A DNA stretch of 64,000 bases, taken from contig NZ_DASYDG010000031.1 of the NCBI RefSeq assembly GCF_036499745.1, forward strand, positions 1-64,000. The letters are read 5' to 3'. The first letter of the stretch is position 1; each line of letters begins with the position of its first letter. The notes under the pieces are model-generated. The model had not been told where the DNA came from and searched no databases. It saw nothing but the letters and a program-made list of their open reading frames with translations. The translations under genes and the position numbers were made by a program. Of this stretch, positions 35,082-42,894 are shown one piece after another. The DNA comes from Pinirhizobacter sp036499745. Its GTDB lineage: Bacteria > Pseudomonadota > Gammaproteobacteria > Xanthomonadales > Rhodanobacteraceae.

Positions 35082-36077
35082 ATGGTTCAGGGTTGTGAAA
35101 AACTGCACGCGAATCAGTTAACTGCATCGCGGGCACCACAGGTTTCCTATCAATCTTCCCCTACCCTCGCCGCCAATGTGCTGGCGGCTTTCCGTTTCCA
35201 CGGCGCCCCCTGTGCGCAAGAAGATGCGCGGGTACTGGACGTCGCCCTGGCGCCGCTCGCCGGCGACGCCACCGAGATATGGACCGTCGATGGCGAAGTC
35301 ACCTCGGGCCGTGAAGGCGACTTGCGCTGGTCGCGGGGCGGCGGCTGGCTGTTCTGTGCGCTGGAAGCAGACGAACGTATCCAGGGTGGTCCGGAAGGTG
35401 CGGCACGGCATGCCTATGGCACGCTTTCCCGGTTCCTTGGCCAGCAGCCCGAGCGCCATGTGCAGCGGCTGTGGAACTACCTGGGCGGGATCAACCGCGG
35501 CGAGGGCGACGACGAACGCTACAAGCATTTCTGCCATGGCCGCGCGGAAGGCATGGGCGACTGGTTCGCCAGCGGTTTCCCGGCGGCGACGGCGATCGGC
35601 CACCACGCCGGTGAGCACCTGTTGCAGGTGTACCTGCTGGCCGGGCCCTCTCCCGGGCGCCGGGTGGAGAACCCGCGGCAGGTCAGTGCCTGGGAGTATC
35701 CCCGCCAGTATGGTCGCACGCCGCCGACCTTCAGCCGCGCCACCGTGCTTTGTACCGGCGATGCCCTGGCGATTTCCGGCACTGCATCGGTGATCGGCCA
35801 CGCCACTGCGCATGAAGGCGAAGTGCTGGCCCAACTGGATGAAACCCTGCGCAATCTCGATGCCCTGCTCGCCAGCGGCGGATTGCCCGAGGGCTTCGAC
35901 AGCCGCAGTCCGTTGAAAGTGTATGTTCGCCATGGCGAACATGCTGCGCTCATTCACCAGGCACTCCTCAGGCGATTGCCAGGTGTGCCGTTGCTGCTGT
36001 TGCACGGCGACATCTGCAGAGCTGACCTGCTTCTGGAAATCGACGGGTGGCGCTACGCAGCGGCCAGTACCGCGTAG
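35082..36077 (+). CDS. xanB2: XanB2-like chorismatase (hydroxybenzoate synthase)
   Basis: A 331-residue enzyme of the FkbO/Hyg5/XanB2 chorismatase family, which converts chorismate to 3-hydroxybenzoate and, for XanB2, also 4-hydroxybenzoate. Characteristic segments are RLWNYLGGIN, FCHGRAEGM, GFPAATAIGHHAG, VENPRQVSAWEYPRQYGRTPP and the C-terminal GTASVIGHATAHEG. 3-Hydroxybenzoate starts the aryl polyene chain and 4-hydroxybenzoate feeds ubiquinone. ATG 35082 is used; in-frame GTG 35046 and ATG 35064 are alternatives. It diverges from the carrier-protein operon and is followed by the four-gene cassette in the same direction. Confidence 0.9.
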   Translation: MVQGCEKLHANQLTASRAPQVSYQSSPTLAANVLAAFRFHGAPCAQEDARVLDVALAPLAGDATEIWTVDGEVTSGREGDLRWSRGGGWLFCALEADERIQGGPEGAARHAYGTLSRFLGQQPERHVQRLWNYLGGINRGEGDDERYKHFCHGRAEGMGDWFASGFPAATAIGHHAGEHLLQVYLLAGPSPGRRVENPRQVSAWEYPRQYGRTPPTFSRATVLCTGDALAISGTASVIGHATAHEGEVLAQLDETLRNLDALLASGGLPEGFDSRSPLKVYVRHGEHAALIHQALLRRLPGVPLLLLHGDICRADLLLEIDGWRYAAASTA

Positions 36078-36183
36078 CCGATACACGCGGCGAGCGCCCT
36101 CGCGATGCGTCGGAAAATCCTACCCTCGGGAAAGTGAGACGCTCACCGGACGTACTTGCCGGGGCTTATGGAGCAAGTGCACC

Positions 36184-36218
36184 TGCGTCGATAACGTGTC
36201 AGTGCGTCGAGTAACGAC
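36184..36218 (+). promoter_or_regulatory. Tandem direct repeat upstream of the acyltransferase cassette
   Basis: TGCGTCGATAACG (36184) and TGCGTCGAGTAACG (36203) are direct copies 19 bp apart, ending 18 bp before the acyltransferase ATG. A GTGAG-ACG-CTCAC palindrome lies at about 36135. Two in-phase boxes suggest a binding site for a tandem-bound regulator, but no regulator is encoded nearby. Confidence 0.45.
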
Positions 36219-36235
36219 GTATTCGATCGACACAC

Positions 36236-37456
36236 ATGAGCATTCATTCCGCGCCCCGTGCACCTGCTTCACCCTCGCCCGGACACGCGTCCGGATTCAA
36301 TGCGCCAGCATTCTCGCTCCATGCGGCGGACGACATCGGGACACTCGCCCGATGCGTCCTCCAGGGGCCATCGCTGGACACTCCCCTGGGGGAACATCGA
36401 CTGGCGCTGGTCGATCCAACACCAGAGCGCCTGGCGGTGGCATCGCGCATCGTCGCCCGAGGCGTGCCCCATGCCGGCCCGCGCGGCATCTGGTTCCAAC
36501 CTCGCGGCAAGCACATCGCAAGCGGCAAATGCGCCTTCCTCTTCCCCGGCGTGGACAATCGTCCGCTGCCGAACCTGGATGACGTGTCACGTCATTTCGC
36601 CGGTCCGCCGCCACCGCAGCCAGGCATCGACCCTGGCGACACGCTGGCAAGGTCGCGCCAATCGATGGAAAGCGGCATCCTGCTGGACCACGCCATGCGT
36701 CAGTTGGGTGTTCGTCCGGACGGAAGGGCCGGGCTCAGCTGTGGTGAATGGGCTGCGCTTACCGTTACCGGTGGGTTCGTCAACGTTGCGCCACTGCTCG
36801 ACTATCGCCGTGCCGGGCTACCGCTGCCCAATCTTGTCTACCTCGCAGCAGCCATCAATGCCAATGTCCTGCGCGAGATCCTTGCGACCACGCAACGCAT
36901 GGCGGATGTTGCCGTTTCGCACGAGAACTCCCCTTCGCAATCGGTCGCTTGTGGGCCCATCGAGGACATCGGGCGCCTTCGGGAAATACTCCAGTCGAAA
37001 GGTGTAATCACCCAGGAACTGGCCGTACGTTCCGGATTCCATGTGCCGGCGTTTGCGCCGCACGTAGATGCCATGCTTGGTTTCCTCGAGCTGGAGGCCC
37101 GGCCACCCAACTCTGAAGTGTGGTCGTGCGTTTCCGCAACACCATTTCCCGCCGAAAGATCCGGCTGCTCGCAACTGCTTCGCCGGCATTTCGTCGAACC
37201 GGTGAATTTTCTCAGGCTTGTCCGTGCCATGCACGCAGATGACTACCGCGTTTTTGTCGAATTGGGCAGCGGCGCACTGTGCGCCATGGTGGCCGACACT
37301 CTCGACGGAATGCCACATGTCGCCGTGCCCGCTGCACACCATTCGCGCCCCGGCCTTGAAAGCCTGCAACGCGCTCTCCTGGCGCTTTGGACAACTCATG
37401 TCGGCGTCGATCCTTTCGCGCTAGCCCCACACCCGCGCGCACTTGCCGTCTCTTGA
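36236..37456 (+). CDS. Stand-alone acyltransferase (FabD/PKS-AT-like)
   Basis: A 406-residue protein whose central part resembles malonyl/acyl-CoA:ACP transacylases and polyketide AT domains. FLFPGVDN at about 101-108 replaces the usual FPGQG. The nucleophile is Ser168 in GLSCGEW (normally GHSxGE), and His269 in SGFHVPAFAP fits the catalytic His. The first 90 residues are divergent. The Arg that binds the malonyl carboxylate cannot be placed with confidence, so the acyl substrate may not be malonyl. It heads a plus-strand cassette with a carrier protein, a hydrolase and a GT1 glycosyltransferase. Codon use looks less GC-biased than in the neighbours. The ATG has no clear ribosome-binding site. 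Confidence 0.72.
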   Translation: MSIHSAPRAPASPSPGHASGFNAPAFSLHAADDIGTLARCVLQGPSLDTPLGEHRLALVDPTPERLAVASRIVARGVPHAGPRGIWFQPRGKHIASGKCAFLFPGVDNRPLPNLDDVSRHFAGPPPPQPGIDPGDTLARSRQSMESGILLDHAMRQLGVRPDGRAGLSCGEWAALTVTGGFVNVAPLLDYRRAGLPLPNLVYLAAAINANVLREILATTQRMADVAVSHENSPSQSVACGPIEDIGRLREILQSKGVITQELAVRSGFHVPAFAPHVDAMLGFLELEARPPNSEVWSCVSATPFPAERSGCSQLLRRHFVEPVNFLRLVRAMHADDYRVFVELGSGALCAMVADTLDGMPHVAVPAAHHSRPGLESLQRALLALWTTHVGVDPFALAPHPRALAVS

Positions 37457-37496
37457 CATCCTTCGAGCATCAGCCATCTCTTCAAGGACCAAAACC

Positions 37497-37805
37497 ATGA
37501 CCACTCCACTCACTTTGTCGATCGACGAAATGGCGGCGCTCGAGACCGTCGTGGTGATCCTGCGTGAACTTACCGCCGACTATGACATCGACATACCGAT
37601 TGATCCCAATCTGGAGCTGCAGGATGGCCTTGGGCTGGACAGCATCGACCTGGCACAACTTTCCGCAGAGCTATGGACGCGTTACGACGCGCGGGTGAAC
37701 CTTGCCGAGCATTGTTCACGCCTCGAATTCGATGCCATCGCGCGCTTCTCGCTCGGCGACATTGCGCGTTACGTGGCCTCGGCAATTCGCGCAGCCGGGG
37801 CCTGA
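37497..37805 (+). CDS. Second acyl carrier protein, cassette-specific
   Basis: A 102-residue carrier protein. Ser49 in DGLGLDSIDLAQLSAEL is the expected phosphopantetheine site. It starts at an ATG with AAGGACC seven bases upstream, and the frame before it is not protein-like. It is separated from the acyltransferase gene by 40 bp and from the hydrolase by 2 bp. It differs clearly from the aryl-polyene carrier protein at 34722, so it probably serves the acyltransferase next door, although it could be the missing second carrier of the polyene pathway. Confidence 0.8.
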   Translation: MTTPLTLSIDEMAALETVVVILRELTADYDIDIPIDPNLELQDGLGLDSIDLAQLSAELWTRYDARVNLAEHCSRLEFDAIARFSLGDIARYVASAIRAAGA

Positions 37806-37807
37806 CC

Positions 37808-38632
37808 ATGTATGTCAAGGCACAAGGTATTGAGCACCATGTAATCATTGCCGACAACACCGGCGAACGCACCAAGCCCGAATCCGGCCGCCCCGTGGTG
37901 GTCATGGTGCACGGCGCCGTCGCGGACAGTTTTGCCAGTTTCTACCTTTCGCTGCACTGGCCACTTGCGTGCATAGGCACCACCAACCTCATGTACGACC
38001 GGCGCGCTCATGGGCGCACGGGCTACTTGCCGCGAACGCTCACTTTGCAACAGGCGAGCGCCGACCTCGCCGATATCCTTGCCGCCGCGGGCATCACCGA
38101 CGCAGTGCACCTGGTAGGTAACTCGTACGGAGCCAGCGTGATTGTCGACTTCGCCGTCCACTACCCCGGGCGCGCTGCATCCCTGATCCTGCTCGAAGGC
38201 GAGCCTCCTACCCTGCGATGGCGCACCCAGATGCTTGAGGGCCTGGCACATGGCCTGGACGAGACCGACACGCACAGGAAATTCGCACTTTCCGACGGCC
38301 TGGGTACCCGGCATCAACGCCGTGCGAAGGCCGCCATCAGGGTGCTTGAGGACACGACGATGTTCCGCGACTTGGGGGCAAGCCGGCTTGTCGATGGCGC
38401 CATGCTCGATGTCCTTACCATGCCGATCCTCGGGATATATGGCGAAGCGAGCACGGTCGGCGTGAAAGCGCGCACGTTGGCCGCCATGGGCGATCGGGAG
38501 AATTTCAGCCACGAGACCATCCCTGGCGCAGGACATCTCCTACTTTTCGATGCGCCACGCCAGGTCGGCGAGCTGATCACGCAATTCCTGGTGCGGCACG
38601 ACCCGCGCTGCGCAGCGGTTACCCGGCCTTGA
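37808..38632 (+). CDS. Alpha/beta-fold hydrolase
   Basis: A 274-residue alpha/beta hydrolase. The oxyanion region is VVVMVHGAV (residues 30-38), the nucleophile elbow is G104-N-S106-Y-G108, and His243 in PGAGHLLLF completes the likely triad with an acid near E213. With a carrier protein and acyltransferase upstream and a glycosyltransferase downstream, it may release or transfer an acyl chain from the carrier, like a stand-alone thioesterase. That is inference; ester hydrolysis is equally possible. Its stop overlaps the TTG start of the glycosyltransferase. Confidence 0.82.
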   Translation: MYVKAQGIEHHVIIADNTGERTKPESGRPVVVMVHGAVADSFASFYLSLHWPLACIGTTNLMYDRRAHGRTGYLPRTLTLQQASADLADILAAAGITDAVHLVGNSYGASVIVDFAVHYPGRAASLILLEGEPPTLRWRTQMLEGLAHGLDETDTHRKFALSDGLGTRHQRRAKAAIRVLEDTTMFRDLGASRLVDGAMLDVLTMPILGIYGEASTVGVKARTLAAMGDRENFSHETIPGAGHLLLFDAPRQVGELITQFLVRHDPRCAAVTRP

Positions 38633-39801
38633 GCCGTGTACTGCTGGTGGTCCCGCCGTGGAGGGGACATGTCAATCCGGCCGCCGGTGTCGCCGCTGTC
38701 CTGCATGGCGAGGGCCACGAGGTTGCCTGGGCCGGGCACGCGCCTTTGCTTCGGGAGCTTGGTGTGCCCGGCCGCATCTTCCCGACAGGGCCGCTTCCCC
38801 CCACGCCCGATAGACCGGGCGGCATGCATGGCATGGCAGCGCTACAGACACTATGGAATCATGCACTGGTACCGCTGGCACTGGGCATGGACATCGCCGT
38901 CGCCAATGCCATGGATACTTTCGCACCCGACGCGATGTTGGTGGACCAGCAAGCCATTGGCGCTGGCATCCGGGCGCAGCAGCGTGGCGTGCCATGGCTC
39001 ACGCTTGCCAGCAGCCCCGGCGAACTGGTCACGCATGGCGACATGCACGCGCCTGTGCGCCGCTGGATGATCCAGACCACCCGCGAGCTCGCGGGCAGGC
39101 TTGGAGTCGACTCGATCCCTGCTGATCCACTGTTCTCTCCGCAGGGCACCGTGATGCCCAGCTGTCCGGCATTGATGGGCGAGATACCTGAGGGCTTGCT
39201 TGTACACGCAGTGGGCTGCCTCCTGGCGCATCGCGCGACCGCCAACGTTGCAGGCGTGGAAGATCCGATAGCGGGCCACCACCACGTACTGGTAAGCATG
39301 GGCACGGTAAGCGAAGAGGCATCCATCCGCTTCCTGGAAGCAACATGGCTTGCCGCGCAGGAAGGGCCGGCATCGATACACTGGACCATCGTCGACCCGA
39401 CCGGATCCCTCGGCAAACGCCATGCGCCGAATGTCACGCTAGCTCGTCACGTCGACCAGCTGGCGCTCCTTGGCAACATGGATGCCGTGTTATGCCACGG
39501 CGGTCATAACACTGTCGCTGAAGCCCTTGCCCATGGCCGGCCACTGGTCGTCGCGCCCATACGCGACGATCAGCCCTTGATCGCACAACGCGTGGAAGTC
39601 AACGGCGCCGGTGTGCGCCTGCGGTTTGCCCATGCCCGGCCCACGCATATCGCCGCAGCGGTACACCGCGTGCTCCACGAAGCATCATTTCGCCAATCCG
39701 CCAGGGCCATCGCCGGCCAACTGCTCGATGGCGAGGCACGCGTGAAGCGGTTGGTGGGGCAGTGGCTTACCCATCCTCGCGCGTGCCTACCTAGCGTTTG
39801 A
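38629..39801 (+). CDS. GT1-family (MGT-type) glycosyltransferase
   Basis: A 390-residue GT-B glycosyltransferase of family 1, related to macrolide and zeaxanthin glycosyltransferases. The N-terminus PPWRGHVNPAAGVAAVL matches the acceptor-domain start with its catalytic His (RGHVNP). The C-terminal donor motif CHGGHNTVAEALAHGRPLVV continues to a DQ pair (DDQPL) that contacts the sugar nucleotide. It starts with TTG in TTGA, overlapping the hydrolase stop. Its last 11 bases overlap the convergent glmU. It probably glycosylates a small hydrophobic product made by the cassette or the neighbouring pigment pathway. Confidence 0.83.
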   Translation: MSRVLLVVPPWRGHVNPAAGVAAVLHGEGHEVAWAGHAPLLRELGVPGRIFPTGPLPPTPDRPGGMHGMAALQTLWNHALVPLALGMDIAVANAMDTFAPDAMLVDQQAIGAGIRAQQRGVPWLTLASSPGELVTHGDMHAPVRRWMIQTTRELAGRLGVDSIPADPLFSPQGTVMPSCPALMGEIPEGLLVHAVGCLLAHRATANVAGVEDPIAGHHHVLVSMGTVSEEASIRFLEATWLAAQEGPASIHWTIVDPTGSLGKRHAPNVTLARHVDQLALLGNMDAVLCHGGHNTVAEALAHGRPLVVAPIRDDQPLIAQRVEVNGAGVRLRFAHARPTHIAAAVHRVLHEASFRQSARAIAGQLLDGEARVKRLVGQWLTHPRACLPSV

Positions 39802-41155
39802 CAGGACGTTTCCACCCCTGAATGGTCGCCTGGCGCGCACGGGCCACCGTCAGTTCGCCAGGCGGCGCATCCTTGTTGACCACAGACCCCGCGCCGATGG
39901 TGGATCCGTCATGCAGGGTCACTGGTGCCACTAGTGCACTATTCGAACCCACGAACACATCGTCGCCGATCGACGTTGTGAACTTGTTCACCCCGTCGTA
40001 GTTGCAGGTGATGGTGCCGGCCCCGATGTTGGTACGGCGACCGATCACCGTGTCGCCGATATAGGAAAGATGGTTCACCTTCGAGCCCTCACCGATGGCG
40101 GACTTCTTCACTTCCACGAAGTTGCCCACGTGCACGTTGGCGGCAAGTTCGGTGCCCGGGCGCAGGCGCGCGAAGGGACCAATCAGGCACGGTCCGCGGG
40201 TGACCACGCCATCGAGATCACAATGCGCATGTACCACGGTGCCCGCCGCCAGGGATACGTTGCGCAGGCGGCAGAACGGCCCCACCCGCACCTCGTCACC
40301 CAGTTCCACGCTGCCCTCCAGTACCACATTGGCGTCGATTTCCACATCGCGGCCGGCATTGACCTTGCCACGGATATCCAGTCGTGCCGGGTCGACCACG
40401 CGCACGCCTGCGATCATCAGCGCCTTCGCCGCCGACTGGCGGTGGAATGCTTCGAGTTCGGCCAGCTGCCAGGGATCATTCGCGCCCGCCGCTTCGTATT
40501 CGGCGCACTCTATACAAAGCGCCGCCTGCCCTTCCTTGTTGGCCATGGCGAAGACGTCGGTGAGGTAGTACTCGCCCTGCTTGTTGTCGTTGGTCAGGCG
40601 CTCGCACCATGTGCGCAGGCTGGGGCCATCGGCGATAAGCATGCCGGTGTTTATCAGGTCGATCTTGCGCTGCGTATCATCCGCGTCACGTTCCTCGACC
40701 ACGGCCTTGACCTTGCCATTGCCATCGCGCAGTACACGGCCATAGCCACGCGGATCGGCCACGCGCGTGGCCAGCATGGCGATACCGACTTCGGCGTCGA
40801 TCATGCCCTGCAAGGTATTGGCATGAACCAGGGGGACATCGCCGTAGAGCACCAGCACGCGGATGTCGGCAGGCATCTCGGCCAGCGCCGTGCGAACGGC
40901 GTGTCCCGTGCCCAGGCGCTCGCGCTGCTCGATCCAGTGGATGTCGTCGTTGCCTGCAAAGGCCTCGCGCACCTGCTCGCCCTTGTGTCCATACACCACG
41001 TGAATGCCCGCGGCGCCAAGGGCCCGGGCGGTGTCCACCACGTGGGCCAACAGCGGCCGCCCGGCCAGTGGCATCAGCACCTTGGCGCGTGCCGATTTCA
41101 TGCGCTTGCCTTCGCCGGCGGCGAGGATCAGGACGTGGACCGGGTGTTGGGACAT
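39791..41155 (-). CDS. glmU: Bifunctional UDP-GlcNAc pyrophosphorylase/GlcN-1-P acetyltransferase
   Basis: A 454-residue enzyme making UDP-N-acetylglucosamine for peptidoglycan and lipopolysaccharide. The N-terminal uridylyltransferase domain has LILAAGEGKRMKSARAKVL and VLYGDVPLV. The C-terminal half is a left-handed beta-helix with hexapeptide repeats, including GRRTNIGAGTITCNYDGVNK and NSALVAPVTLHDG. The length and both active sites are normal. The ATG at 41155 matches the family start. Placement upstream of the atp genes is common in gammaproteobacteria. Confidence 0.95.
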   Translation of the reverse strand: MSQHPVHVLILAAGEGKRMKSARAKVLMPLAGRPLLAHVVDTARALGAAGIHVVYGHKGEQVREAFAGNDDIHWIEQRERLGTGHAVRTALAEMPADIRVLVLYGDVPLVHANTLQGMIDAEVGIAMLATRVADPRGYGRVLRDGNGKVKAVVEERDADDTQRKIDLINTGMLIADGPSLRTWCERLTNDNKQGEYYLTDVFAMANKEGQAALCIECAEYEAAGANDPWQLAELEAFHRQSAAKALMIAGVRVVDPARLDIRGKVNAGRDVEIDANVVLEGSVELGDEVRVGPFCRLRNVSLAAGTVVHAHCDLDGVVTRGPCLIGPFARLRPGTELAANVHVGNFVEVKKSAIGEGSKVNHLSYIGDTVIGRRTNIGAGTITCNYDGVNKFTTSIGDDVFVGSNSALVAPVTLHDGSTIGAGSVVNKDAPPGELTVARARQATIQGWKRPVKR

Positions 41156-41225
41156 GGGAGGCTCGGCGAGAGGATTGGGCGCCACTTTGGACGAGGCGGC
41201 CCCGGAAGCCAATAGGCTCGGCGAC

Positions 41226-42302
41226 CTACTTCTTTTCGGGGTCGGGCTTGAGGTTTTCCAGAGTCGGCGAATACGCCTTGACGAACGCATTCCGCAAAAT
41301 GCCGGTAATGGCGTCCCAGGTGCTCACATTCTTCTGGTCAAGTCGTCCGCTGATGGCCACCCGGGTGGCCAGCAGGTCCTTGTCGTGGTTCTTGAAGATC
41401 CACGACAGCCCTTGGGCCGTGGCTTCCCAGGCTATCCGCAGCGGATTCTTGTGGTCTTGCTCCACATCCTGCTTCCAGCTGAAGATCTGCACGTCATGGA
41501 AGAGTGGCTTGGCGTAACCGGAAAGGTTCTTGTCGTGGGATTCAAGCTCCATCACGAAGTCGCCCTTGCCAGCGGCGAAATCAAGCCCGGCGTAGGCGCG
41601 GGCAAGATCGTTGGCCTTGGTAAGCACAATGTCCCTGACGGTGAGCTCGTATTTGAAATCACCCCACGTCTGCAGCGGGTCGAAGCTTGCTTTCACCGTC
41701 AATGGTGCCTCGCCCAGGATGTTGGCCTTGATGTCCGCGGTGGCCACCACCGTGCCGTTCGCCCTCGATGCGTTGCTCAAGTTCTCAAGCGTGCCGTTGA
41801 CGTCGGTGGCCTTGAGATCTACCCGGGGGCTCGAGACGAAGTTACGGAACGTTACCGTGCTGTCGTGCACGTTGATCTCGTCCAGGCGGATGGGCGCCAG
41901 GTGCTTGATCTGCTCGCGCCAGTCCACGCCTTTGCCGGTCTGCGATTCGCCGCCGCCGCGGCCATCGACGAAATTCAGTTCAGCATTGTAGAAATCGATT
42001 TTCGCGCGCACCACGCCGTGGCGCAGGGCCTTCCAGCTGACAGCGGTATCGGTGTGGGGGGCATTGAAGAAGTGGACCGGAACCTTTCCGTCGACCTTCT
42101 CGATGACCAGCCCGTTGATGGTGTACGCACCCCGCCACAGGTGGATGTCGATGTCGCCGATGTGGCCGCGATACGCGCCCATCGTCTGCATGCGGCCATT
42201 GAGGTAGTTAAGCACCACATACGGCAACGCAAGGCGGCCGGCGATGACGAGCACAACCAGTACGCCCAGTATCCATAAGGGGCGGCTATAGCGTGCTTTC
42301 AT
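41226..42302 (-). CDS. DUF748 (AsmA-like) membrane-anchored protein
   Basis: A 358-residue protein with an N-terminal membrane anchor (LWILGVLVVLVIAGRLALPYV) followed by a long periplasmic beta-rich region. The segments GHIGDIDIHLWRGAYTINGLVIEK, LRLDEINVHDSTVTFRNF and the WGDFKYELTVRDI strands are typical of DUF748, a relative of AsmA. AsmA-like proteins are proposed lipid conduits between the membranes; this one is short. The ATG at 42302 begins the anchor, and the 22 open codons upstream look non-coding. It lies between the atp terminator and glmU. Confidence 0.8.
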   Translation of the reverse strand: MKARYSRPLWILGVLVVLVIAGRLALPYVVLNYLNGRMQTMGAYRGHIGDIDIHLWRGAYTINGLVIEKVDGKVPVHFFNAPHTDTAVSWKALRHGVVRAKIDFYNAELNFVDGRGGGESQTGKGVDWREQIKHLAPIRLDEINVHDSTVTFRNFVSSPRVDLKATDVNGTLENLSNASRANGTVVATADIKANILGEAPLTVKASFDPLQTWGDFKYELTVRDIVLTKANDLARAYAGLDFAAGKGDFVMELESHDKNLSGYAKPLFHDVQIFSWKQDVEQDHKNPLRIAWEATAQGLSWIFKNHDKDLLATRVAISGRLDQKNVSTWDAITGILRNAFVKAYSPTLENLKPDPEKK

Positions 42303-42372
42303 CGGATCAGGCCGTGGGCTGCAATCATCAGACTGCCATTGTAGACAGCAGGCAGGTTGTCGCGGCATGAAG

Positions 42373-42396
42373 AAAAAAGCCGGCCCAAAGGCCGGC
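42373..42396 (-). terminator. Terminator of the atp operon
   Basis: A perfect 7-bp stem GCCGGCC/GGCCGGC with a CAAA loop is followed, on the minus strand, by six T residues. It starts 25 bp after the atpC stop codon and is a textbook intrinsic terminator. Confidence 0.9.
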
Positions 42397-42421
42397 TTCC
42401 TGGTGTTACTCGAACGAGGGC

Positions 42422-42844
42422 TTAGTGGCGGACCATCTTTCGCATGCGCTCCAGCGCCTGCAGCTGGGCCAGGGCCTCGGCAAGCTTGGCCTGGGCGGCG
42501 CTGACATCAAGCGTGTCGCCTCGGTTGGCCAGGGCCTGCTCGGCGTCCTTCTTGGCGGCCTGCGCGGCCGCTTCGTCGAGGTCGGTGGCACGGATGGCTG
42601 TATCGGCCAGCACCGTCACCACCTGCGGCTGCACTTCGAGGAAGCCGCCGTTGACGTAGAACGACTGACGCTCGCCCGAGGCCAGCACCACTTCGACGAA
42701 ACCCGGCTTCAGGCGAGTCACCAGCGGTGCATGGCGCGGGGCTATGCCCAACTCGCCCATCTCACCGGTGGCCACCACCAGGGTAGCGTCGCCGGAGAAT
42801 TCCTCGGCTTCGGCACTGACGATGTCGACACGGATGGTATGCAT
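42422..42844 (-). CDS. atpC: F1F0 ATP synthase epsilon subunit
   Basis: A 140-residue epsilon subunit of the F1 central stalk, which couples rotation to catalysis and can inhibit ATP hydrolysis. The N-terminal beta-sandwich (VDIVSAEAEEFSGDATLVVA; GELGIAPRHAPLVTRLKPG) and the C-terminal helical hairpin (AKLAEALAQLQALERMRKM) are complete. It is the last gene of the atp operon, 50 bp after atpD, and is followed by the terminator. Confidence 0.95.
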   Translation of the reverse strand: MHTIRVDIVSAEAEEFSGDATLVVATGEMGELGIAPRHAPLVTRLKPGFVEVVLASGERQSFYVNGGFLEVQPQVVTVLADTAIRATDLDEAAAQAAKKDAEQALANRGDTLDVSAAQAKLAEALAQLQALERMRKMVRH

Positions 42845-42894
42845 GGGGAGTCCTGATTCGTTGCGTTAAGGAGGATGGAAGCTAAGAGGGGGCT

